From contig CALJRW010000114.1 of NCBI GenBank assembly GCA_937976335.1, forward strand, positions 1 through 34,687: DNA of 34,687 nucleotides. The letters are read 5' to 3'. The number at the start of each line of letters is the position of its first letter. Position 1 is the first letter of the stretch. This document shows, piece after piece, positions 17,187-23,917 of the stretch. The DNA is from an uncultured bacterium. Its GTDB lineage: Bacteria; Bdellovibrionota_C; UBA2361; CALJRW01. Made by a program: the position numbers and the translations under genes. The notes under the pieces were generated by a model that was given only the letters and a program-made list of their open reading frames with translations, searched no databases and had not been told where the DNA came from.

Positions 17187-18019
17187 ATGGGAGAACTACG
17201 TTCAAAAATGTATACGGCACTTGTGCTAAGAAACTATAGTAAAGAAACGATAAAAAGTTATCTTTTTGCATGTAAACACTTTGCGAAATATTTTAATAAG
17301 AGTCCTAGGGAGTTAGGGTCAGCAGAGATAAGAGAATATTTCAAATATTTGGTAGAAGAGAAACAAGCGTCATGCAGTTTACAACGTCAAACGAGAGCCG
17401 GACTTAGGTTTTTATACGAATCGGTATTAAATCGAGAAGGCTTAGTAAAAGATATCCCAATAGCGAGAAGACGCGGCAAACCACTACCTCAATATCTTAG
17501 CCCCAAAGAGGTGAAAAGATTTTTTAAGGCAATAAAAGATCCCAGACACCTAATGATGCTAGAAATAGTTTACGCAACAGGGGTTAGGACAGGAGAATTG
17601 GTAAAGTTAAAAGTTAGCGATATAGATTCTACTAGGAAAGTAATAATAGTAAGAAAAGGTAAAGGCAACAAAACTCGTCATACGCTTTTGCCAAGAAAGT
17701 TACTAAATAAATTAAGAAAATACTGGCTAGAGTATCGTCCTAAAGAATGGTTGTTTGAAGGCAAGCGCGGACATTGCTGTCAAACAGTTCCTCAAAAAGC
17801 CTGTCAAAAAGAGCAAGTAAGCTTTGTGGATTAGGAATAACTATAACACCTAGAACCTTGAGACATTCTTTTGCAACTACTCTTCATGAACAAGGAGAGA
17901 GTTTAATCACAATAGCAAGTTTACTTGGACATAATTACGTCTCAACAACTGAAATTTATACTCACGTAACTCCTCAAAAGCTACAAAAAACCAAAAGTCC
18001 TTTTGAGTATTTGAAATGA
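17187..18019 (+). pseudogene. Tyrosine recombinase (phage integrase family), frameshifted
   Basis: About 277 codons if the frame is repaired. The start at ATG 17187 has a perfect AGGAGG five bases upstream; an in-frame TTG at 17142 is less likely. The N-terminal SAM-like core-binding domain ('YSKETIKSYLFACKHFAKYF') is followed by the catalytic domain: Arg in 'ATGVRTGEL', Lys in 'KGKGNKTR', then after a frameshift near 17760-17775 '[13 protein letters not shown]', '[16 protein letters not shown]' with the nucleophilic Tyr. All catalytic residues exist but lie in two frames. It lacks the additional patch that marks integron integrases, so it is not IntI. It overlaps the IS91 transposase by ATGA. 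Such recombinases accompany some IS91-family transposases, so the two form one broken element. Confidence 0.8.
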
Positions 18020-18330
18020 AAGGAGTAGAGCTTGCAGACATACTTAGGGTTAACACAAAAGGTCTAAGGTTAAGTCTTAGTAATTGGAAGATAGTGAATG
18101 CAATACTAAATTGTAGAACTAGAGTTTTGGGAGGACATTTATATTCTTGTAGCTCATGTAAGAAATCAGAACCAAGATACAATTCTTGTAGAAATCGCCA
18201 TTGTCCTAAGTGTCAAGGCTCTCAAACTGCAAAATGGTTAAAAGATAGAGCAGAGGAATTGCTGCCTGTACCATACTTTCACCTTGTTTTTACTATTCCA
18301 CATGAACTCTTCAGGCAATTCGTCCAGGCA
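18016..18330 (+). pseudogene. IS91-family transposase, N-terminal fragment
   Basis: Only about 105 residues remain of a protein that is normally about 300-400 residues. Visible is the zinc-binding N-terminal domain with Cys pairs: 'CSSCKK', 'CRNRHCPKCQ', followed by 'WLKDRAEELLPVPYFHLVFTIPHEL', a hallmark of IS91/IS801 transposases. The catalytic rolling-circle (HUH) domain with its Tyr is missing: the reading frame runs directly into a 96-bp MITE-like element at 18331 and stops there. It overlaps the recombinase stop by four bases (ATGA). The element can no longer move by itself. Confidence 0.85.
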
Positions 18331-18336
18331 ATTCGT
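18312..18336. repeat. 13-bp-period tandem duplication at left side of MITE copy 1
   Basis: 'caggcaattcgt' twice with one base between (18312-18323 and 18325-18336). The second unit contains the first six bases of the MITE itself. Confidence 0.8.
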
Positions 18337-18426
18337 ACCCCCTAAGTCATTTTTATTAATCAAATCAATATATTATTAAATTTTATAGATTTGTTTTGTG
18401 GATTGAAAAAGTTAGGGGGTACGAAT
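18331..18426. mobile_element. 96-bp MITE-like palindromic-ended element, copy 1
   Basis: Perfect 15-bp terminal inverted repeats: 'attcgtaccccctaa' and its complement 'ttagggggtacgaat'. The AT-rich interior is identical in copies 2 (19834-19929) and 3 (22440-22535). It encodes no protein. It truncates the IS91-type transposase gene. Identity of the copies implies recent spread or gene conversion; the mobilising enzyme is not visible here. Confidence 0.85.
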
Positions 18427-18445
18427 GTATTCGAGAATGTATTCG
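18423..18445. repeat. 12-bp-period tandem duplication at right side of MITE copy 1
   Basis: 'gaatgtattcg' twice with one base between (18423-18433, 18435-18445). The first unit contains the last four bases of the MITE (18423-18426). It mirrors the duplication on the left side. Confidence 0.8.
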
Positions 18446-18463
18446 CTCGAGGGTCAATTTAGT

Positions 18464-18470
18464 GTTATGC
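18464..18470 (+). other. R' core of the first cassette (GTTATGC)
   Basis: Start of the cassette carrying 18507-18782. 'gttatgcttct' (18464-18474) is the exact reverse complement of 'agaagcataac' (18781-18791), which contains the R'' of the site after the gene. The rest of the upstream attC cannot be recognised; the DNA between it and the MITE is only about 40 bp. Confidence 0.65.
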
Positions 18471-18506
18471 TTCTATTAAATTTTAAAAATTAGAGAAATA
18501 AACTTT

Positions 18507-18782
18507 ATGAATCCAGGACATCATGATCATATTCAGGTTTACCGCGATATTGCAGCAGAATACGGAGTAGATCCTACTGACCAAGAAGCTGTGCTTCATT
18601 TTTTTCGTGAAACTTTACAAAACTTGCCTGAAAGGGAAAGTGTTCTTGAGCGTATACATGAAACTAATCCGTCAGGCATAGGAGGAGCTTTAGACGATAC
18701 TCCCTCTTTGGACAGTAATACAACACAACAAAATATTTTAGATGTAGATTTGCCGACAAGTCCAGAAACTGAGAATAGCTAG
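18507..18782 (+). CDS. Hypothetical protein on a gene cassette
   Basis: 91 residues. Begins 'MNPGHHDHIQVYRDIAAEYG', with a His-rich start and a helical first half ('DPTDQEAVLHFF', 'NLPERESVLERIHE'), then a polar Ser/Thr/Asp tail from about residue 55. No signal peptide or membrane helix and no family I recognise. It lies inside a unit bounded by GTTATGC (18464) and the attC-like site at 18785, its stop just before R''. Such unknown small proteins are common in integron cassettes. Confidence 0.6.
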   Translation: MNPGHHDHIQVYRDIAAEYGVDPTDQEAVLHFFRETLQNLPERESVLERIHETNPSGIGGALDDTPSLDSNTTQQNILDVDLPTSPETENS

Positions 18783-18784
18783 AA

Positions 18785-18882
18785 GCATAACAAGCGAGCT
18801 GACCTGATTTTTGGCCATGAGTGTGCTATGCTAATTCAAAAGGTTAAAGTGGCCAAAAATCAGATTGCTCTTAACGTTACAT
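18785..18882 (+). other. attC-like site 1 (98 bp)
   Basis: R'' GCATAAC (18785-18791) followed by 'aagcgagctgac', a perfect 14-bp stem arm 'ctgatttttggcca' (18804-18817), a loop, the complementary arm 18850-18863, then 'attgctcttaac' and R' GTTACAT (18876-18882). The sequence after R'' resembles known attC sites ('taacaagcg', 'cttaacg' before R'). Core positions deviate from the RYYYAAC/GTTRRRY consensus by one base each, but the R'/R'' pairing with neighbouring cassettes is exact. This is the clearest attC in the window. Confidence 0.75.
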
Positions 18883-18904
18883 TGCCAAAACGAATTATTG
18901 AGGT

Positions 18905-19390
18905 ATGGAAAATTTAAATATTAGAGAAGCTGACGCTAGAGACTTGGATCTATTACAAGAACTCTATGGTCAACTTGATTCTTATCATGCAGAGATACTT
19001 CCTGAAAATTTCCAGACTTTTGAAGGTCCTCGACGCCCTAAAGAAATCTTAAAAGAAAAGATTAATAATTTAGATAAAGTTATTCTCATAGCTTTTAATG
19101 AAAATCGTGCAGTAGGTTATGCTGACGCACAAGTTTGTTCTAATCCTCCCTACCCAATGTTCCGTAAAAAATCCTTTGTTTTGGTTGATAATGTTTTCGT
19201 TATTCCTTCAGAACGTAGATTGGGTATAGGAAAAAAACTATTTAATGCAGTGGAAGATTGGAGCATGAAGAAAGGGCATCTTTTGCTGCGTTTGAAAGTT
19301 TATGCTTCCAATAAAGTTGCTACAGCTTTTTATAACAGTCTTGGATTCTATGGATTTTCACAAGAATTTGAGAAAAAGATAGTTTGTTGA
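18905..19390 (+). CDS. GNAT-family N-acetyltransferase on a gene cassette
   Basis: 161 residues. Gcn5-related fold: N-terminal 'NIREADARDLDLLQELYGQL' is motif-like for the first helices, then 'VDNVFVIPSERRLGIGKKLFNAVEDW' gives the beta4 strand and the acetyl-CoA pyrophosphate loop (R-x-x-G-I-G-K), and 'NKVATAFYNSLGFYGF' the C-terminal motif. It should transfer an acetyl group from acetyl-CoA to an amine; the target (drug, toxin, small molecule or protein) is unknown. GNAT genes are frequent integron cassettes. The cassette starts at 18877; its ends pair over 12 bp (18876-18887 with 19396-19407). The start ATG is only one base from the GAGGT ribosome-binding sequence. Confidence 0.85.
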   Translation: MENLNIREADARDLDLLQELYGQLDSYHAEILPENFQTFEGPRRPKEILKEKINNLDKVILIAFNENRAVGYADAQVCSNPPYPMFRKKSFVLVDNVFVIPSERRLGIGKKLFNAVEDWSMKKGHLLLRLKVYASNKVATAFYNSLGFYGFSQEFEKKIVC

Positions 19391-19400
19391 TACCGTGGCA

Positions 19401-19407
19401 ATGTAAC
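19401..19407 (+). other. R'' core of the GNAT cassette (ATGTAAC); remainder of site disrupted
   Basis: 'tggcaatgtaac' (19396-19407) is the exact complement of the cassette start 'gttacattgcca' (18876-18887). No complementary arm or clear R' follows: a GTTATCT at 19465-19471 could be the R' but the 50 bp between do not fold like an attC. Probably the site was interrupted by the structured DNA that follows. Confidence 0.6.
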
Positions 19408-19427
19408 CGCTATAAGGTCCGTCCATG

Positions 19428-19833
19428 TCAAGAGCGAAAAGATGCACTACCCGCAAAACGAGGGGTTATCTTAGAGCTCGTGACCCTCTTATTTGAAAGA
19501 TTTAGAAAGATTTCAAGATTTTAGTTTTGAGTAGTTTTTTTTTTAAAAGAAACTACTGCACTAAACAGCTATAGAGGCTCAACCGAGTTATTAAAGACTC
19601 AGTGAAGACCAACAGGTCTTCGGCACTAGAAAACCATACATACTCTAAACAAAGGCTAAGCAAAGGAAGCGGGTTTAGGTGTTGAGAAAAAATCTCTCAA
19701 ACCTTTCCAGTTATATCCAGCACTAAGAAAGAGGCAGTAGTAAAACTGCAAAAAAAAATCATATCAAAGAAGTTATGTAGAAAAGGTGAGGCAAGAGACT
19801 GCTTCTAATCAAACGCAGGAGCTGACCGCAGCA
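19428..19833 (+). ncRNA. Unexplained region rich in hairpins, possibly structured RNA
   Basis: About 400 bp with no credible ORF but at least four hairpins: 'agtagttt'/'aaactact' (19530-19557), 'aagacc'/'ggtctt' (19605-19620), an aggt-bulge-ttgaga/tctcaaacct stem near 19677-19704, and 'cagt'/'actg' near 19735. Purine-rich joining stretches such as 'caaaggaagcggg' are reminiscent of group II intron domain I, and group IIC introns are known to invade attC sites; here the start would interrupt the GNAT attC. No reverse transcriptase or domain V is seen. The segment is cut by MITE copy 2. The assignment is speculative. Confidence 0.3.
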
Positions 19834-19929
19834 ATTCGTACCCCCTAAGTCATTTTTATTAATCAAATCAATATATTATTAAATTTTATAGATTTGTTTT
19901 GTGGATTGAAAAAGTTAGGGGGTACGAAT
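19834..19929. mobile_element. 96-bp MITE-like element, copy 2
   Basis: Identical to copy 1, including both 15-bp terminal repeats. It sits between the hairpin-rich region and a small gene remnant. Confidence 0.85.
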
Positions 19930-19937
19930 GTATTTAG

Positions 19938-20018
19938 ATTTCTCGTATAGCTAAATACTCTGGACAAACTGCTTGGAAAGCACCTCCTCCTTTACACAAT
20001 TCTAAAATAGCTGCTTAA
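19938..20018 (+). pseudogene. C-terminal gene remnant
   Basis: An open stretch of 26 codons ending in TAA ('ISRIAKYSGQTAWKAPPPLH...'), directly after MITE copy 2. Gly/Pro/Trp content looks protein-like. It is probably the tail of a gene lost at the MITE. No family can be named. Confidence 0.3.
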
Positions 20019-20318
20019 ATTTAATACAAAAAAAATGAACTATTTGTCGTTAATATATTAGCTCGCATTTTTTTCTCTCTTCATTAACTCAAAATTTAAA
20101 AATTTCAAGATCTTTGCTACTTGCTTTTTACAACTTATAAAACTACTGCTCTTTTAAATTTTATCTCTTAAATTTTTTCAAAATTTACTTGATTTATCTC
20201 TTTTCTTGAAGTAACTTTTCTTCAATGATGCTAAGTAATTAATTTCACTGCTGTTATAAGATTTCCTACATGAAAAGTATTTAGAGTTTAGAAAAAAATT
20301 AGTTCCTAAGGATTAATA
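20019..20318. other. 300-bp AT-rich gap before the HD gene
   Basis: Very AT-rich; no ORF, no attC-like pair and no strong hairpin. It should include the promoter of the HD gene, whose Shine-Dalgarno AAGGA lies about seven bases before ATG. Confidence 0.4.
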
Positions 20319-20891
20319 ATGTTAAAGCGCTCACTACAACAACTAGCTTTTATAGAAGAATTAGATCAATTAAAATCAGTTTTAAGAAAGACATCGCCTA
20401 TTAGTCAGAATAGAAAAGAAAACTCAGCAGAACATAGTTGGCAAGTAGTTCTGTCTGCTTTAATTCTTGCAGAGCATTCCAATGAAGAAATAGATGTTTT
20501 AAAAGTAGTTAAAATGTTAGTCATTCATGATACAGTTGAAATAGATGTGGGTGACACTTTCCATTATTTAAAGACAGAGGATCCTGATTTATACCAAAAA
20601 GAACTAGCAGCAGCTAAAAGAGTGTTTGGTTTGCTGCCTAAAGATCAAAATGAAGAGTTCTTAGATTTATGGAAAGAATTTGAAGCAAGACAAACTCCAG
20701 AAGCAAAATTTGCAAATGCAGTTGATAGGCTAATGGCATTTATTCTTAATAGAGGAAATGGTGGTGGGACAATGTTAGAATACTCTATCACTTGGGATAT
20801 GATAGTAGCTAAGAATGGGCATGCAAAAGAAGGTTCTGAAGAAATTTGGAAGATTATAGAAGCTTTGGCTAAGGAAGTGTTAGAAAAGTAG
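20319..20891 (+). CDS. HD-domain phosphohydrolase (YfbR-like 5'-nucleotidase family)
   Basis: 190 residues, all of it one HD domain. Metal-binding motifs are in place: 'ENSAEHSWQVV' (first His), 'MLVIHDTVEIDVGDTF' with the HD pair and later Glu/Asp, and 'FANAVDRLMAF' with the last Asp. Family members of COG1896 such as E. coli YfbR cleave 5'-deoxynucleotides; many hypothetical ones sit on islands and cassettes. The start ATG has a good AAGGA. No attC-like site is visible on either side, so I cannot say it is in a cassette. Cytoplasmic, no signal peptide. Confidence 0.8.
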   Translation: MLKRSLQQLAFIEELDQLKSVLRKTSPISQNRKENSAEHSWQVVLSALILAEHSNEEIDVLKVVKMLVIHDTVEIDVGDTFHYLKTEDPDLYQKELAAAKRVFGLLPKDQNEEFLDLWKEFEARQTPEAKFANAVDRLMAFILNRGNGGGTMLEYSITWDMIVAKNGHAKEGSEEIWKIIEALAKEVLEK

Positions 20892-21016
20892 GTTTCTTAA
20901 ATTCCTAAACTTAGAATAATATCAATATTTTAAATCATATGAATATAATTTTGAGTACTACTATTTATGCTGATAAAATTGCTTTTCAATGCATTATATA
21001 GTAAAAAGTAATTTTT

Positions 21017-22663
21017 ATGGCGCTACTACCATCTAATAACCAGCCTAATAATCAACCTGTTGATTCTAAAGGTATAAGCTCTAAGTTAAAAGCTGCCTTG
21101 GCTCAAGCTTCTATGATGCTTGGCTCAGGTTTTGATTTCGGTAGTGGGAAACTTCCTAAGGCTGAGGCTAAATACTATTTATCCCAAGTACATAGCATTG
21201 GTGTGAGTCATGACTTTTATCATGCTCATAGTGGTCTTATTGAAAACGAGTTAGGACATAAAAAATATTATCATCAAGTCATTTCTTTTGTTGAAGAAAA
21301 TTTAGAAAAAAGTATCTTGGAGGAAATTAAATTTGCTAATCAACAAATTAATTCCTTAGAAGGATTTTCTTCTTATATTATTTCTTCGGCACATGAGAAG
21401 CCTAGTGTTTATATAGATCAAAGCTCCTTATCTCAAAGTATAGTAAATAAGCAAGCTCAGTATCAAGGAGTTATTGATGCAGCAGAAAAATCAGAAGCTT
21501 TTACTGCAGCTTATAGCGCAGGTCAGCTTTTTGTTGATTTTTCATCAGATATTTATATTACTCGTGCTTTTGCTTTAATTGCTAAGCATCCATCTTCAAT
21601 TGCAAATAATTTGTTGACTATGTTTGCAAGGGGTGTTGAAGGGGGATTAGTTAAAAGTAGAGCAGAGCTTACGCTACATCTAACTGAAATTGCTTCACAA
21701 GTATTAATAGATGCTTATTTAAGAACTAACTCAGAAACTGCTAGAGCAGAAATTAGACAAGACTATGTGCATCTTTCCGCTGCTGACAATCTTCACTATT
21801 CTTTAAATGATCCGCGAGCAATAAAGGCTTTTGGAGAAGTTTTGCGTATACAACGTAGGGCAAGAGCCTTAAGGCATGGATCAAGTGTATTGATGTTTAA
21901 TTCACGTAGAAATCCACGACTTGATCATTGGTTATTGGCACAATATGGAGCTGATACGGCTACAAAAGTTTCATATATTGATGCAAAGGATAAAAATGAA
22001 ATGCCAGGTAGAGGAGTGAAGATTGCCGGCCTCAATCTTGAAAAACTTTTTGTTCCAAACTTAGAGGCTAAAAAATTAGGGAAGGATCCTCATGTAGATT
22101 ATAAAGCAGCTTGGCCTGAAGTGGCTCCTGATTTTGATAAGCTTCCATTAACCGATTTTGTTTTTACTAGAGGTGCTTGGATAGCCTCTGCACCTGAGGA
22201 CGATTCGCATACATTGCAAATCACTAAAGATGGGAAAACTGCTCATTATAGTATGGTTATATTTAGTGATCATTTTGGTGGTAAGACTCCAAAGCATGTA
22301 GGCAGTGAAAGTGTTTATCTTGTACCAACTGAAATTCTTGAAGATATTTTAGATGGTACGGAAATTGCTTATGAAGATTTTAGAGGGTTTGGGAAAGGCG
22401 ATGCCGACGTAAATCAAAATGGCTTAAATATCCCAGGCAATTGGTACCCCCTAAGTCATTTTTATTAATCAAATCAATATATTATTAAATTTTATAGATT
22501 TGTTTTGTGGATTGAAAAAGTTAGGGGGTACGAATGTATTTGACCCCCAATTGAACGCCCTCAAAAGTTAGGAGAGATAGCCCGACAAGAAGTTGAATGG
22601 ACTGAAGTACTCGTTTTTGATCCTATGGTTGCTAATCAAGTTTTAGATGAAGATACAATCTAA
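21017..22663 (+). pseudogene. Large protein of unknown function, split by MITE copy 3
   Basis: The 5' part (about 475 native codons) reads 'MALLPSNNQPNNQPVDSKG...' and ends in '...NGLNIPGNW' where MITE copy 3 begins at 22440; the frame then stops inside the MITE at 22468. Beyond the element, 'PIERPQKLGEIARQEVEWTEVLVFDP' and 'ANQVLDEDTI' continue in frame to TAA at 22661-22663. Original length was about 515 residues. N-terminal Asn/Gln/Pro-rich start, no signal peptide. Several Tyr/His/Asp blocks ('HYSLNDPRAI', 'KTAHYSMVIFSDHFGGKTP') do not match a family I know. A toxin or effector is possible but not supported. Ends at a weak attC-like site. Confidence 0.6.
22440..22535. mobile_element. 96-bp MITE-like element, copy 3
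   Basis: Same as copies 1 and 2 apart from one base in the left terminal repeat (attg instead of attc). It interrupts the gene at 21017-22663. A 'caattg' hexamer occurs just outside on each side (22438-22443 partly within the end, and again around 22549), possibly a target duplication. Confidence 0.85.
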
Positions 22664-22710
22664 GTAGATTTTATCCAGCAAAGCTGGGAAAATCACCTTA
22701 ACCGTTATCC
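22658..22710 (+). other. Weak attC-like site (53 bp)
   Basis: Imperfect stem 'gattttatccagc' (22667-22679) with 'gctgggaaaatc' (22683-22694), then 'accttaacc' and GTTATCC (22704-22710). An ATCTAAG at 22658-22664, overlapping the stop of the split gene, could be a degenerate R''. The 3' part 'cttaaccgttat' resembles site 1. Also possible: a simple terminator hairpin. Confidence 0.4.
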
Positions 22711-22859
22711 TTTATTGTAGTTTAAAATTATTTGAATAGGTATATTGATCATCGTATACTCAGCCAATGAATCCTGGAATTGAATCGAAACCACAACCAG
22801 ACTGGAAGTTTGGTGGTCTGTGCAGTCATCTTGTCTAAACTCAATTAGCGACCATTGGC
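22711..22859. other. Spacer upstream of the 99-residue ORF
   Basis: About 150 bp without a gene. It contains short inverted repeats ('gtata'/'tatac' near 22740-22760; 'cagac'/'gtctg' near 22798-22820). No ribosome-binding site is obvious before the ATG at 22860. Confidence 0.3.
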
Positions 22860-23159
22860 ATGTCTCTTACCTTATTTGATAACAAGCCAGAGCCTAGTGT
22901 TTTAATTGAGAGTTTAGCAGGTTTTCAAATTGAACTTATAACTGCTCAACTCCCCGGGTTGACACCTCCTTTTCGTCCTTCGGAACGCGAAAAAGAAGTT
23001 ATCGAAGAGCTGGATTGTGATTTAGGGAAGATTAATGGCTTATTGAGTGAGTTTGATCAGTTAAACTTAGCTGATGGTGAGAATAAGTTTAGAGCAATTG
23101 TGTCAGAATTAAAAGCAAGTTTAGATCTATTGAGAACAAAGATTAAGCAAATTCAGTAA
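22860..23159 (+). CDS. Hypothetical small protein, probable gene cassette
   Basis: 99 residues. Hydrophobic-polar N-terminal stretch ('LAGFQIELITAQLPGLTPPFRPSERE') then a likely helical pair ('EKEVIEELDCDLGKINGLLSEFDQL', 'NKFRAIVSELKASLDLLRTKIKQIQ'), suggesting a small helical protein or coiled coil. It lies upstream of the long attC-like site at 23188, and the possible cassette start GTTATCC at 22704 matches the complement of its R'' AGATAAC at six of seven positions. No family recognised. Confidence 0.55.
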   Translation: MSLTLFDNKPEPSVLIESLAGFQIELITAQLPGLTPPFRPSEREKEVIEELDCDLGKINGLLSEFDQLNLADGENKFRAIVSELKASLDLLRTKIKQIQ

Positions 23160-23187
23160 AAAATCATCAACCAGAGCTGAGTAAGTA

Positions 23188-23365
23188 AGATAACTGGTGC
23201 CACCAACTTCTTAAACACAAAATTTTTCTTACAAATTTTACTCAATTAGGAAACTTTTCAAGATTTTTGTCGATTATTTGATTTTTTTGATATTTCCTAG
23301 ATATTAACTGGGTTACAACTGTTTAAATGTTGGCGTGACCAGTAATTATATTAAATGAGTTAGGT
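23188..23365 (+). other. attC-like site 2, long form (178 bp)
   Basis: R'' AGATAAC (23188-23194) leads into an arm (23193-23216) beginning 'actggtgccaccaac' that pairs with 23321-23343 ('gtttaaatgttggcgtgaccagt') over about 20 positions with a few mismatches, the kind of extrahelical bases attC sites carry. The site ends in GTTAGGT (23359-23365), a full match to GTTRRRY. Length is near the upper range of attC sites. The centre (about 23217-23320) is AT-rich filler. Confidence 0.6.
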
Positions 23366-23380
23366 GGTACTAATGTCAAT

Positions 23381-23511
23381 GGTTTCTATCCTGGGTTGAT
23401 CAGTTTTCTCGTGAGTACTTTTTTTCAATAGATTTGGTAGGTTAAGTATGATAGAGTTGTTTGACTAGTCGGGAACATGAGTTGGCGTGCCGACTGTATC
23501 ATACATATGTT
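23381..23511 (+). repeat. 131-bp direct repeat, right copy (attC-like 3' part)
   Basis: 96 percent identical to 16841-16971. It ends on the GTT of GTTATCG (23509-23515), the R' and start of the next cassette. The left arm present before the left copy is missing here: the preceding sequence is instead the end of the previous site. It thus looks like an attC that lost its 5' third. Confidence 0.85.
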
Positions 23512-23553
23512 ATCGTTCTGAAGCTTCATATGATTTAATTTTAAAGGCAAACT

Positions 23554-23811
23554 ATGCAATTAGCTACACAGGTAAAAAACCAAGTTAAAGAAGCCACAAC
23601 TATCTTTTTCTCTCCTATGAAAAAGCCAATCTTTTGGGCTTTAGCAATTCCTATTTCAGTGGGTTTAGCTATTCATGACCTAAATTCATCGAAAGCTTCA
23701 GATTCAAGCGAAACTCCTGTTGACGAGGTACAAGAAAGATTAAACGATCATAGTTTAGTCCCACTTCCTAAACTCGAGGAATTTGATAGTTCTTTACGGT
23801 CAGAACGATAA
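23554..23811 (+). CDS. Small single-pass membrane protein on a gene cassette
   Basis: 85 residues. A likely transmembrane helix at about 26-44 ('KPIFWALAIPISVGLAIHDL') is flanked by Lys on the N-terminal side, followed by an acidic polar tail. No family recognised. The cassette boundaries are very clear: 'gttatcgttctga' (23509-23521) is the exact reverse complement of 'tcagaacgataac' (23800-23812). The stop TAA lies within R'' (CGATAAC), so the last residues are encoded by the attC edge. Confidence 0.6.
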   Translation: MQLATQVKNQVKEATTIFFSPMKKPIFWALAIPISVGLAIHDLNSSKASDSSETPVDEVQERLNDHSLVPLPKLEEFDSSLRSER

Positions 23812-23873
23812 CAACACGGTTTATCAGAATTTCTCGCCTCTCGGCTCGAAATCTGCTAAACTATTCGTTATGG
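23806..23873 (+). other. attC-like site 3 (68 bp)
   Basis: R'' CGATAAC (23806-23812), arm 'tttatcagaatttctcg' and pairing arm 'cgaaatctgctaaa' (about 23847-23860) with one or two unpaired bases, then R' GTTATGG (23867-23873). Short and compact, as in mobile integrons. R'' pairs with the start of its own cassette over 13 bp. Confidence 0.75.
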
Positions 23874-23917
23874 CTATTGAGTTTTTTAAAAGAATAGCCA
23901 AGCTTGTTCCGTTTCAC

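Noticed and set aside
17187..18019. Calling the tyrosine recombinase an integron integrase (IntI)
   Set aside because: It lacks the extra patch between boxes I and II of IntI and is coupled to an IS91-type transposase; so it is not evidence for a complete integron.
22749..22859. Possible extra attC around 'ccagactggaag...ggtggtctg'
   Set aside because: Only short 5-bp pairs and no R'/R'' cores at suitable distance.
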